A stretch of 64,000 nt of DNA from Acanthamoeba castellanii str. Neff (lineage: Eukaryota; Discosea; Longamoebia; Acanthamoebidae), in NCBI RefSeq assembly GCF_000313135.1, contig NW_004457391.1, positions 91,237-155,236 on the forward strand. Reading direction: 5' to 3'. Shown here piece by piece: positions 35,291 through 44,735 of this stretch. A program made the translations under genes and the position numbers. Each line of letters begins with the position of its first letter. The first letter of the stretch is position 1. The notes beneath the pieces are model-generated. The model saw nothing but the letters and a program-made list of their open reading frames with translations, did no database searches and was not told the origin of the DNA.

Positions 35291-36601
35291 ATGGTGCCCT
35301 CATCACCGCCGACCAGCGAGAAGGTTGGTGCCCTGGAGAGGATCAGTTGGGAGCTGGACCAGTTCGACAATGACCCGCCGCATGGCATCTACATGGCCCC
35401 GTGGGCCGCCGACAGGTACCGCGTGCAGGTCACCATCCAAGGCCCGCACGGCTCCCCCTATGAAGGCGGGATCTTCAAGCTCGACTGGTCCTACTCCCCA
35501 CACCACGTACGACGTCAACCTCCCCAACCTCCGCCCTCACCTTTCTCGTCAGCCGCATCATCTTCTTTATGTTGATGTTGATGTTGGCTCTACGCAACAA
35601 AAACGTACAGCCCACGCGTCCGCCCATTGTCCGGTTCCTGACGCGGATCTACCACCCGAGCGTGGATGACGAGGGGAAGCTGGGCCTGCGCGTCCTGGGA
35701 CCGGGCCTGTGGCGCAAGGAGTTCACCATCAGGCAGATCCTGCTCGACATCAAGCTGCTGCTCTTGGACCCCGGCACAGGTCGGCCCCACTCATCATTTT
35801 CACATCGTTTCATATGCCTGACACCTCTGGCCATGTGGACGGCAGGTGGCTATCCCCTGGTGCCGGGCGTGAGGGACATCTTCAACACCGACCTGGATCA
35901 GTTCAATCGTTTGGCCAGGGGGTGGACTCGCCAATACGCCGGGTACACTACTGGTCGTGATGGTCGACGAACTGGGCCTCTATGTACACCAACTCACCCC
36001 CTTCTGTTGGTTGCCAGGCGAGACCAGGCTTGTCGGCCCGCTGGCGAGGAGGGGGAGGAGGAGGGCTATTCGAGGAAGAAGAGGCCCAACAACTTTGCCG
36101 GTCCACCACTGCCGCCACCCTCGAGCCTGCTGCACCAGCCACCGGCCAAGCGCCGGCGGCCCGACACCCCAGAGACGCTCACGCTCCCGCTCCCGCCTCC
36201 GCTTCACCCCATCACCGTGCCCGACCAGCACAGCTCCGACTCCTTCTACTCCCTGCTCCCTTTCCCCCCTGCGACCGACCACCATCACCGCACCACCGCC
36301 AGACACCACTCCTGCGGCATTCCCGCCACTCCACTCCATACGGGCGCCCGCTGAACCGACGGCTCAGGGCGCAGAGCTTGACGGTCGAGTCGGGGCGGTG
36401 CTGGAGGAGCTCCGGCTGGCCAGGCGGTACAGGGCGGTGTTCGCGCGGGAGGAGGTCAGCTACGCGGCCTTCCTGCTGCTCGACGCCGACGACCTCGCCC
36501 AGATGGGCCTGCCCATCGGGCCGCGCAAGGTCCTTCTGGCCAGGATCCACCAACTGCGCAACAACGACCAGCAGCACCACGAATCCGAACATGTTGTGTA
36601 A
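35291..36601 (+). CDS. UBC-like (E2-variant) domain fused to a SAM domain; catalytic Cys absent
   Basis: Four exons: 35291-35506, 35611-35779, 35846-35942, and about 36014 to 36601. The N-terminal 155 residues follow the E2 fold: GALERISWELDQFDNDPPHG, then YRVQVTIQGPHGSPYEGGIF, then IVRFLTRIYHPSVDDEGKL. Where active E2 enzymes have HPNI-GxICLD, this reads HPSVDDEGKLGLRVLG, without the Cys. A middle section has acidic, Lys-rich and Pro-rich stretches and a basic cluster (PPAKRRRPDTPETL, possible nuclear signal). The C-terminus is a SAM domain (VLEELRLARRYRAVFAREEV, DADDLAQMGLPIGPRKVLLA). The SAM part lies one frame away from the preceding exon; a C6 run at about 36264-36269 is the likely slip site. 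Probable role: binding ubiquitin or an E2/E3 partner with SAM-mediated assembly. Confidence 0.68.
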
Positions 36602-36680
36602 TGTACAGCATCAAAAGCTCAAACATATTCATAACATGTTGTTGTTAAAAAGTAAAATACACAAAATGCGAGCGGCAGTT

Positions 36681-37631
36681 TTAGGCAAAGTTGGTGGTCA
36701 GCTCGAACACGGCGCCGGCCGACATGTATGGGGATGGTGCCGGTGATGACCTTCGAGTTCTGCGACACGCGCACGCCCAGCGGGAATCTGAAGCCGGCGC
36801 CCGACGTCGCGATCCAGTAGTTGTAGCTCTGGCGCTGCATGGCGGTCCACTGGCCGTTGTTGCCGTCGGACACCTCGAGATTGGTCACCTCGCCGCTGCC
36901 GCCCACGTTGCTGGCCAGCAGGGCGAACCACCACTGGTTGGCGCCGTCCTTGATCTGCACCCTCAGATTGCCCTGCAACACCAACACACACCAATCAGCC
37001 CGTGTGCGACCGTGTGTGTGCGGTCGTGCGTGTGTGTCGTGTCGTGCGATCGTGTGGTGTGTGCGGTGTGTGCGCACGTACGGAGACGGGGCAGGTGACG
37101 GGCCTGAACTGGGTGTTGATGACGCCGGCGCCGGTGTTGGCGATCCGGGAGAAGGCCTCGGGGCTCATGTCGAAGTGGACCTTGTCGCCGCAGCACCACC
37201 TCTCGTTGCCGGCGCACGGGCACTGGTCGGTCACCTCCACGATCACGCTCCCGCCGAGGCACGCGTTGCTCATGTAGTCCGAGCTCGTGCACTTGACCTC
37301 GAAGCACTTGCCGCACGCCTTCGCATCAGCGTAGAACGCCGTGTTCGGAGCTAAAATAAATAAATAAGATATTCAGTTAAATAATAAAAATACATAACTA
37401 AACAAATAAATGAGAAGATAAATCAAAAATAAAATAATAGTAAGTACCAGCGATATAGCGGAAGGGGAACTGGGTGGACGAGATGCCGCCGAAGCCGCAG
37501 TTGCCGCCGTCGATGCCCTGGTAGAAGGTGCTGCGGCCGGTCTGCCAGCTTCCGAGCGGGGTCTGCGCATTCGCGGAGCCGAGCGCAACCGCGAGAACCA
37601 CCACGAGCAGCAGAGCAGTCGTCTGCATCAT
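36681..37631 (-). CDS. Expansin-like secreted protein C (C-terminal frameshift)
   Basis: Three exons: 37631-37448, 37350-37082, 36972-36681. Signal peptide core ALLLVVVLAVALGSANA is followed by QTPLGSWQTGRSTFYQGID. The barrel domain keeps DYMSNACLGGSVIVEVTDQC and VHFDMSPEAFSRIA. The second domain keeps NQWWFALLASNVGGSG and FRFPLGVRV. It has one more intron than A and B. Near the end the frame changes at a run of four identical bases (36730-36733). With three of them the protein would end like its paralogues (AGAVFELTTNFA, stop at 36681). As written the frame runs to a stop at 36619 with an unrelated tail. An assembly insertion is the simplest reading. Confidence 0.8.
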
Positions 37632-37838
37632 CTTTCGAGCGCTACGTTGTATTTTGTGTCTAGCTTCGGCTGTTTATGTCGAGTGGCCAACCACCAGAGC
37701 GAGCCTGTCGCCGAGCATGCACCAATAGCCAAACTCATAGCAAATTAAATCGTCGACATAAATTTCCATTTCTTTCATTCTCTTTGCTTGCGCACTCTCA
37801 CACGCAGAAATTGTTATTGTTTTGGGTTGTGCAAGGGT

Positions 37839-38699
37839 TCAGAGGAGGTTGGCCTCGTTGAGCGCCCTGGTCAGTTCGTCCATCTCGCACTCGGCCGCTT
37901 GCGTGGTGATCTCGGTAAGGACAGTCTCCTGGAGCTCGCCGCCCATGAACATCTCATCCACGATACCATAGCACTGAACATGCAGCGCGAAGTACAAAGT
38001 ACGTTAGCGGCAAGGGGCAGCTGTCAACACGAGAGCGTGCGTACCCGCTCGAACTCGTAGATGAGGTCGAGTTCGCACACGCTGTCGAAGTATCGATCAA
38101 GCGCTCGCACCAGCAGGTGCATGATCTGTTGGCGTTGTCAACACAACAATGGGTGAGGTGTATTGCAATGTCCATGGTTGCATCAACTTGATCGGAGGTA
38201 CTGGTTACGAGTACCTCCAGAGTGATCAACTCGTTGTCGATGTTGTCTGTACAGAAGATGAAGTACAGGCTCGCGTATCTGAGTCATGAGACAGACCATC
38301 AGCAACATGGCCATACACATCACGGGCGAGGCAAGCACCTTCTATACACGACAGTGTACTCGCGCCAGGTGATAAAGTTACACATTTGTTGCTGTCTCTT
38401 GAGCAGCGTTGTGCTCATCTCCCTCTTTATCCGATTACGTTCATGCTGCCAGACGAGGGGTTGAGCAAGAGTAGCTTTTTAGAAAGAAAAAAAGAGAAAA
38501 CAAAGCGAGATATATATAAAGAATATTAAAAAAAGACCCGCAGGAGCAGTACCTGGTTGTGTGGTGTGAACCACTTGTCCAGCCGGGTGAGCCCCTGTCC
38601 GTTCATGGCCAGAATCCAGTGAATCTAGGCCCCATGTGAGAGTCAGTCGTCATGAGGGGCCTTGGCAAGAGAGCACCGAAAAAGAAGAGGCCCAACCAT
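37839..38699 (-). CDS. Clathrin-adaptor AP-complex sigma subunit
   Basis: Exons assembled on the minus strand give IHWILAMNGQGLTRLDKW, then HERNRIKREMSTTLL, MCNFITWREYTVVYRRYASL, DNIDNELITLEIMHLLVRAL, DRYFDSVCELDLIYEFER and CYGIVDEMFMGGELQET. These are the consecutive elements of a longin-fold sigma adaptin. The last exon is 37973-37839. The start is proposed at ATG 38699 followed at once by an intron (GTTGGG to CTAG at 38626), which is plausible but weak. The MGGELQET ending favours AP-1/AP-2 type over AP-3 or AP-4. A C-terminal extension of about 25 residues is unusual. Sigma subunits stabilise the adaptor core and bind dileucine cargo signals. Confidence 0.8.
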
Positions 38700-39029
38700 C
38701 ACTGCGTCGTGTCGTCAATCCTTCACTTGAATTGGTAAGTCCCCTTCTCTTGCTCTTGCTCTTGTCCCAAGGCAGGCCTCCGTGTTCGTTGGCCTTCTTT
38801 CGGGAGCAGCCGCGGTAACGTTGCCTGTTGCAGTTATGGAAAGCCACGTCATACTTACCAAACACGAACAACAACAAGGCCACCACATCAACTACATCAA
38901 CGTCAACATGTAACGCTTGAGCTATGTTTGTATTGTGTTGTGTGCTTTGTCGATGTATGTCAAGCTGCTCTGCATAGCTCTCAGGTGTGTCGTGGGGTCG
39001 TGTGGGACACTGACTGGGTGGTCCTTCCC
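38700..39029. other. Intergenic region, no gene seen
   Basis: About 330 bp between two minus-strand genes. Open frames here lack family features. Confidence 0.4.
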
Positions 39030-39981
39030 TCACAGGCCGTTGGAGAGGGAGTGCAGAGCCTCGATGGCCCGCGCGCACTCGGCGATGACGCCCACGAGCG
39101 GCGCGCACTGGGCGGCGGGGGTGGCGGCCAATCGCTGCCGCGTCTCCTCCATCTTGTTGTAGAGCGTCGCCAACGCCGCCTCGACATGTCCGTGCGCCAG
39201 CTGGTGCTGATGATGGTGGTGGTGATGCTGTTCATGGTGATGGTGCAGCTGTTCATGATGGTGGGGGTGGTGCTGATCATGGTGATGGTGGTGGTCGTGC
39301 TGCGGCGGAGCGAGGCCGGTGGTGTTGGGGAAGGGGTGCACAGGGTGGACGAGGGACTCGGGCTGGGCCGCGGGGGACGGGAAGTGGACCGGCATCGGGA
39401 AGGAGGAGAAGGACGAAGAGGCAACGGTCTCGGTGGTGCTGGTGGTGGTGGTCTGCTGGGCGGCAGCCGGTGCGGCAGCGTGTTCGTCAGTGTGCTCGAT
39501 CTGGCAGCGGGGCTCGGACACCTCCTCCAGGTCCTGCACCACCGGCTTGGCTTGTTGCTGAGCAGCCTGCTGCTTGGCGGCCTGCATCTTCTCTTCCTGT
39601 GGTTGTTGTGCTATGACTGTAAGGCAAGGGAATTGGATGAATCACTGAGACGGGAGGCGAGCGTACGATTTCCTCTACGTAGAGCTCGCAAGACACGCAG
39701 TACTCACGCCCCTGCCGGCTCCTCATCAACGGCACCTGTGGCCGCATTTGATGTTCGATCAGATCAGCTTAGCATCCATTGAGAAATTGTGAAATGAGCC
39801 TGAATGCATGGGGGTGGCGTACCAAGCAGCCCGCGGGGCACGTCTCTTCGAGCATGCACCAGCCCTGGAGCAGCTTCTCGCCCAGCTTTCGGCTCTGCCT
39901 ATCGCTCTGCTCCCGCCTCTTGCGCTTCACCTCGGCATCCTCCTCAGCGCTCAGTTCCGGATCGATCCACTCGCTCGTCAT
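39030..39981 (-). CDS. ZNRD2/SSSCA1 (p27 autoantigen)-like zinc protein with His-rich region
   Basis: Three exons, 39981-39823, 39735-39667 and 39596-39030, sum to 795 nt (264 aa). The N-terminal core (KLGEKLLQGWCMLEETCPAGC, shortened here as KLGEKLLQGWCMLEE and CPAGC) and, across the splice, GREYCVSCELYVEE form the C-x3-C...C-x2-C zinc site of the Sjogren/scleroderma p27 family, whose human member is ZNRD2. A long tail follows: Gln/Ala-rich, Thr/Ser-rich, then a segment at about 39195-39300 in which most residues are His, and a final amphipathic helix (ALATLYNKMEETRQRL, APLVGVIAECARAIEALH). The His-rich segment could bind metal. Cellular role in this organism is unknown. Confidence 0.75.
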
Positions 39982-40106
39982 TTCTTTCGCAAGCTTGAAT
40001 GGTTGAAGATTGATTTCTCGATCGAGAGTAGGTTCCTTGTTATTTATTTGTTTTGGTTTTATTTGCTTGTATTTAATTATCAGGTGGTGTGAAGCGAAGG
40101 CGGCCG

Positions 40107-42711
40107 TCAGCTGCCGATGGAGCCGGCGTCGGCGTAGAGGCGCTCGTCATCGTAGACCGCGTCTTCGATGTCCTCATCCAGGTCATAGTTGTCCCCGACG
40201 CTCTCCTCCTCGTGCCGGTGCTCTTCGTCGGTGTCGCTCGCCTCGGGCACGTCCTCGGCCATGGCCGACGCCGACCCGTGAAGAGATTCAAAGTTGTGCT
40301 CGGCAAAGTTCCCGCTAGGGCTCTGTGTGGTGTGTGTGTGTGTGTAGTGTGTGTGTGTGCCGTGTTGTGTGTCGTGCGGTGTGTGTGGTTAGCAATGGGA
40401 CCGAGGAAGAGTGGGATGGAGAAAGGAATGCCCGCTTCAGCGCCAGGACGCCCTTGGACTTAAGCAGTTCGTCCTTGACGCGCTTGTACTCGCGGGAGAT
40501 GACGGCAGTCTGTTCGAGTTCCTTGTTGTAGAGGGGCTCTCCCTGTACGAAAGTGGGCATTGAGCTCACCATCGCACGCAATGCACGCAACACGCAACAC
40601 ACACACGACGCACGGCACACACCGCGGCATACCTGGCTGTAGGCACGAATACAGTTGAAGATGGTGCCGTGCACGAGGGAAAGGGACCGATCGACGGATG
40701 TGTTGTTCACCTTTGGGATCTGTTTACGCGGCAGCACAAGAGTGAGTCGGCGGGAACAGAAATGAAGAGAACAGTGATGGTCAGGGACAAGGTCAGCTCG
40801 CCGGCTTACCGCGTATTTGGTGGCCTGGCGGCAGAGATGCTGCGAGATGATCCGGATGTTCTTGAAGTACTGGATGTACTTGTTGACGCGAGCATCCAGC
40901 GTCATATATTTGGCGCGAATAGCAAAACGTTCCTTGTGCTTGGCCTGTTCGAACAGACAAAACAGAACCGATGATGGCGTGTGAGTCGTTGCTGCGCCCG
41001 AAGCGAAAAAATGCGTGTGCAATCATTGTTCGCGAGGAGGCAGGGGCAGGGGCAGCAGCGTACGTCGTCGTTTATGTACACCACAAAGGGAATGCATGTG
41101 GGGTGACGCTTCACCAGGTCAATCATCAACTCCGGCTCCAAATGTACACCCTGGAAAAGTCACGGTTGGTTAGCACCAACGATGACGATGGTGATGATGA
41201 CCCACTGACGAGGAGGAGGTGAACAATAGTGAGTGAAGGGAAGTGAGCGCGGCTACCTCAACGATCAGAGACTCTCGCCTGCTCTCGCACTTGGAGATGA
41301 TCCCCTCCAGTTTCTCAAAGACCAGCTTGGACTGTGCCTCGTAGCCCTGGAGGATCTACAGAGTGGTGGTGGTGGTGGTGGTGGTGGTGGTGGTGGTGGT
41401 GGTGGTGGTGGTGGTGGTGGTGGTGGTGTCAATGAGCGCGACAGACACAAAGTAGGACGAGATCTCGCGTCAGGCCAAAGAAGGAGAGGGCAGGCGTACT
41501 CGCTGTTTGTAGTCGGTGTCCTCGGGCAGGTTCATGACCTCTCCCGCGTGGTAGGTGGAGGCGAACAGCACGGGCGCCTGGTCGGCGGGAATGAACGAGC
41601 GCATCATGTGGCGGATGTTGTCGGTCGAGATGACCGTGGTGAAGCCGATCCTGCTGGCCAGGAAGGAGGCCAGTGTCGACTTGCCGCAGCCAGACGTGCC
41701 GCCCAGTAGGATGGTGAACGACTGCTGGCGGAAGGTCACGTCGGCGGCGATGCTGAAGTTGGAGAGGGCTCGGTTGCCCATGTTCGTGTCCGTGCTAAGA
41801 TAGGACGGAGTCAGGCCTGTGCACCGCGACGTGCTGCGTACGCACCAACCCACCAACGAACGAACGAAGGAATTCTGAGAACGTACGCTTCAAAGGCCGC
41901 CTTGAGCACCTTGAGGAACTGGGTCTTGGTGAGGTTGACGCTCATGCCCGAGGCCAGGGAGGGCTGTCTTCGATGCCCGGTCTGCGCGGTCGTCGGGAGC
42001 GAGCCGCTGCCCGAGAGTGACGACGGTTGGCCGCCCACGCCGCCCACGCCGGGCGTAGGGATCAGGCCCTCGCCGCTCAGCGTGAGACCCTCCACCGACC
42101 GCCGCGACACCTTCTTGAACTTGATGCGGTCGAACACCCACTCTGCGATGACCACCACCCGTCGCACACGCAGCTGTCAGTCTTTGCGAGACTGATGATG
42201 AAGGAGGAGGAGGGTGCTGCTCAACACCAACCTGATATCTGCGCAGCTTTCCAGGGCTTGAGGCCCATCAGGCACAGGGTCTCCTTGAGGTGATACCGTG
42301 CGTATCGTCGCAAGGAGCGATCGTGTATTGGGATCTCTTCCCGCCCGACGTCGATGTAGCGCACCTCAGAGAGGAACTATGCATTTAATGCACACAATTT
42401 GTAGAGAGATAAGAAAAATCAATGGTGGCTTCGAAACCTTCATGCAGAGCAATGCTGTGGGGAATGAGAAGATGGGGACGAACCTCTAAATTATTGTTTA
42501 CCCAGTCAATTGGTATTCCAGCGATGTCGAGAGGAGGCGGTGTGGCCCCATCCTCGCGCACGCACACGTAGAGAAGAGGGAGATCGAAGATTGAGGGAAT
42601 GGGCGAGCTAAAACCGCTCGCGGGCGATGCGGGCGCCGACTGCGACGCGCCCTCTTGAAATCGCGACTGCTTAACGTCTTTGAGCTGCAGAGGCTCTTTC
42701 AACGGCTCCAT
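40107..42711 (-). CDS. LPA1 / 2-phosphoglycerate-kinase-like P-loop protein
   Basis: About ten exons from ATG 42711 (MEPLKEPLQLKDVKQSRF). An N-terminal ATP-cone-like region (LRRYARYHLKETLCLMGLKP, SEWVFDRIKFKKVS) precedes a Ser/Gly-rich linker. The kinase domain has the Walker A motif GGTSGCGKSTLASFLA, then VISTDNIRHMMRSF, then ESLIVEGVHLEPELM. This order matches archaeal 2-phosphoglycerate kinase and the plant LPA1 proteins, in which mutations lower seed phytic acid. A link to inositol phosphate or 2,3-bisphosphoglycerate metabolism is therefore possible but unproven. The acidic C-terminus ends DDERLYADAGSIGS (stop at 40107). The joint to that last exon near 40320-40440 could not be placed with a canonical donor in phase. 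Confidence 0.74.
41364..41428 (+). repeat. (GGT)n trinucleotide repeat in intron
   Basis: About 21 copies of GGT (ACC on the gene's sense strand) in an intron of the LPA1-like gene. Long open frames across it are artefacts of the repeat. Confidence 0.92.
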
Positions 42712-42834
42712 GTTTCACAAATGTCGATCGTCTGAAGGTTGGAATTGCTCAAGACACCAGCGTAATAAATTGCTATTTTCTTTGATTTTATGTTTATTTA
42801 CTTTTTGTGTACGCCGGACACAGTTGAGTCTTCT

Positions 42835-43350
42835 TCAAGGTCGAGAGGTACGGGAAGGCGAGCTCGACCAGAGTGGCGTGGAGCTGGGAGAGGGGGTGGG
42901 CGTGGCAGTCCTCGATGGGGTGGCGGTCACCGAGGCGGTCGGCGAAGGGCTGGACGAGATAGAGACCGAAGGCGTGACCGACTTCGTGGGCGTTCGCGTG
43001 GGCGCTTTGGAGCGCGAGGGGGTCACAGATTTGCTGGGGGTCGAGGAGTGAGAAGGGCTGGGGGTGGAGGTGGAGCTGGGCGTGACAGTGGAGCTGGGCG
43101 TTTTGGTGGGAGTGACTGAGCGCGTTGGTGAGCGGGTAGGAGATTGCGTGCTTGATGGACTGGGCGTAACCGTCCTTGATGGGGAGGGGGAGGTGGTAGG
43201 CGAGCGAGAGCCGCTGGGCGAACCGCTGGGGGTGCGCGTGGGAGTTCTGGTGCTACTAATGGATTGCGCGCTGGCCATGTATGAAGAACTGAGGAGGGCG
43301 AGGGCCAGAACCAGGATTATGAAGCTCCCGCTCATCAAGGAAGCCCTCAA
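42835..43350 (-). CDS. Secreted Ser/Thr/Pro-rich (mucin-like) protein
   Basis: A 171-codon frame starting MRASLMSGSFIILVLALALL with a clear signal peptide ending ASA. Nearly all the rest is degenerate repeats of S, T, P with R or K every few residues (TPTRTPSGSPSGS, SPTRSPTRSVTPTKTPSS). This is typical of heavily O-glycosylated wall or surface proteins, and similar to the spacers in the Luke lectin. No folded domain is visible. It could be the 5' part of a longer spliced gene, since the frame simply stops at 42835. Divergent from the Ras gene. Confidence 0.6.
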   Translation of the reverse strand: MRASLMSGSFIILVLALALLSSSYMASAQSISSTRTPTRTPSGSPSGSRSPTTSPSPSRTVTPSPSSTQSPTRSPTRSVTPTKTPSSTVTPSSTSTPSPSHSSTPSKSVTPSRSKAPTRTPTKSVTPSVSISSSPSPTASVTATPSRTATPTPSPSSTPLWSSSPSRTSRP

Positions 43351-43623
43351 TGGTTCATCTTCTGCCGAGAGTCAAATCCTCCCAAATATACTGAAGCGCA
43401 GGCAGTTCGCGTCCTTCCTCGACAGTTGATGAGGTCGCTGGAGAGGTGCCCGCACGCCCTATTGCGGAAAAAGACAAAAAAGCAACAAGAAATGCGGACG
43501 CATACGTAGCATTCTACTGGTGGAGAAGCTGTGGATTCTATACCGAATTCTCGCATCTACAGCGTATCAGCATTCAGACAACCTATTCAGCCAAAATCTA
43601 TTTTTACCAACCAATCAATCGCG

Positions 43624-43630
43624 TCTATAT
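43624..43630 (+). promoter_or_regulatory. Possible TATA-like element of the Ras gene
   Basis: CTATATG about 95 bp upstream of the Ras ATG in an AT-rich leader. Position is suitable but the match is imperfect. Confidence 0.35.
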
Positions 43631-43720
43631 GGGAGAGTACAAATACAGGTCCACCATTTATTCTTCTAACTCCAACCAACACTACTCCAACCAACACTCA
43701 CTCCACTCATCATCGAAGAT

Positions 43721-44374
43721 ATGGCGACCGCTGGCACCACTTCCAAGTCCACTAAGGCTCAGTCTTCGCCGCGGCCCAATGTCTACAAGATCGTGGTGAT
43801 GGGCGCCGGCGCTGTCGGCAAGTCGGCCCTCACCATCAACTTCGTGGCGCAGCAGTTCGTCGACAGCTACGATCCTACGATCGAGGACTCCTACCGCCGC
43901 CAGCTCCACATCGACGACCGCGCGTGCGTGCTCGACATCCTCGACACGGCAGGCCAGGAGGAATTCGGCGCCATGCGCGACCAGTACATGCGCACCGGCG
44001 AGGGCTTCCTCGTGGTCTACGACGTCACCCAGCGCTCCACCTTCGATGAGATGAAGCTCTTCCGCAACCAGATCAGCCGGGCGACCGAAGATGACAAGAC
44101 GGCCATGGTGGTGGCGGCCAACAAGTGCGACCTTCCGCCGCACCTGCACGAGGTGTCGGAGGCCGAGGGCCGGGCAGCCGTGGAGGCCATGGGCGCCACC
44201 TTCCTGCTGACGTCAGCCAAGCAGCGGATCAATGTCGACGAGGCCTTCTGCGAGCTGGTGCGCCAGATCGACCGGCGGCGGGGCGACGCCGGCGAGGGCG
44301 GCGTCAAGAAGGCAGGGCTGGGCCTCGGCGGCAAGAAGGCCAAGCTGCTCGCCAAGAAGTGTCCTCTCTTCTGA
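43721..44374 (+). CDS. Ras-family small GTPase
   Basis: An intronless gene of 217 codons, exceptional in this window. G1 is GAGAVGKSALT, the effector loop YDPTIEDSYRR, G3 DTAGQEEFGAMRDQYMR, G4 NKCD and G5 TSAK. The effector loop and switch II place it in the Ras/Rap branch. The position equal to Gly12/13 region reads GAGA rather than GAGG. There is an N-terminal extension of about 20 residues (MATAGTTSKSTKAQSS), a Gly/Lys-rich hypervariable region and a CPLF box, whose final Phe favours geranylgeranylation. It should cycle GTP/GDP at membranes and control growth or motility. The lack of introns could reflect retroposition. Confidence 0.92.
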   Translation: MATAGTTSKSTKAQSSPRPNVYKIVVMGAGAVGKSALTINFVAQQFVDSYDPTIEDSYRRQLHIDDRACVLDILDTAGQEEFGAMRDQYMRTGEGFLVVYDVTQRSTFDEMKLFRNQISRATEDDKTAMVVAANKCDLPPHLHEVSEAEGRAAVEAMGATFLLTSAKQRINVDEAFCELVRQIDRRRGDAGEGGVKKAGLGLGGKKAKLLAKKCPLF

Positions 44375-44735
44375 TGAGGCACTCCTCCTGTACAAAGAAA
44401 GACACTCGCTATCAAGCGCTGACGGCGATCATGTAAATACTGTATGTTAAATAAGCAAAAGAACCCTTACCAAACGCAACACCGGTGGCGGCAGAAGAAA
44501 TTAATGAATTTCCTTGGCTTTGCTTTTAGCCTCGAGTTTTCTTTTTATTTTGCTCTTGGGCATCGCTTGTGAGATTGGCGTATGCGCACCTGCACATCCA
44601 CATCTAACTGTGGCACGCCTTGCATAAGGAGGAGATATCAATCTTCGTGATAGAAGAAAAGCGAAGTCGGCCCTGTTGTGCAACGCGGCTGGCCAAGATT
44701 AAAACTACATCGCCTCTCTTGTCCGCCATTTGGAA
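44375..44735. other. Intergenic region, Ras 3' flank and kinesin promoter
   Basis: No gene or RNA was recognised. AT-rich up to 44560, then a short GC-richer stretch before the kinesin ATG at 44736. Confidence 0.45.

Noticed and set aside
36839..37354. Plus-strand frame across the expansin C locus
   Set aside because: Antisense shadow. Minus-strand expansin exons explain the region.
41233..41709. Plus-strand frame with a long poly-Gly run
   Set aside because: Produced by the GGT repeat inside an intron of the minus-strand LPA1-like gene.
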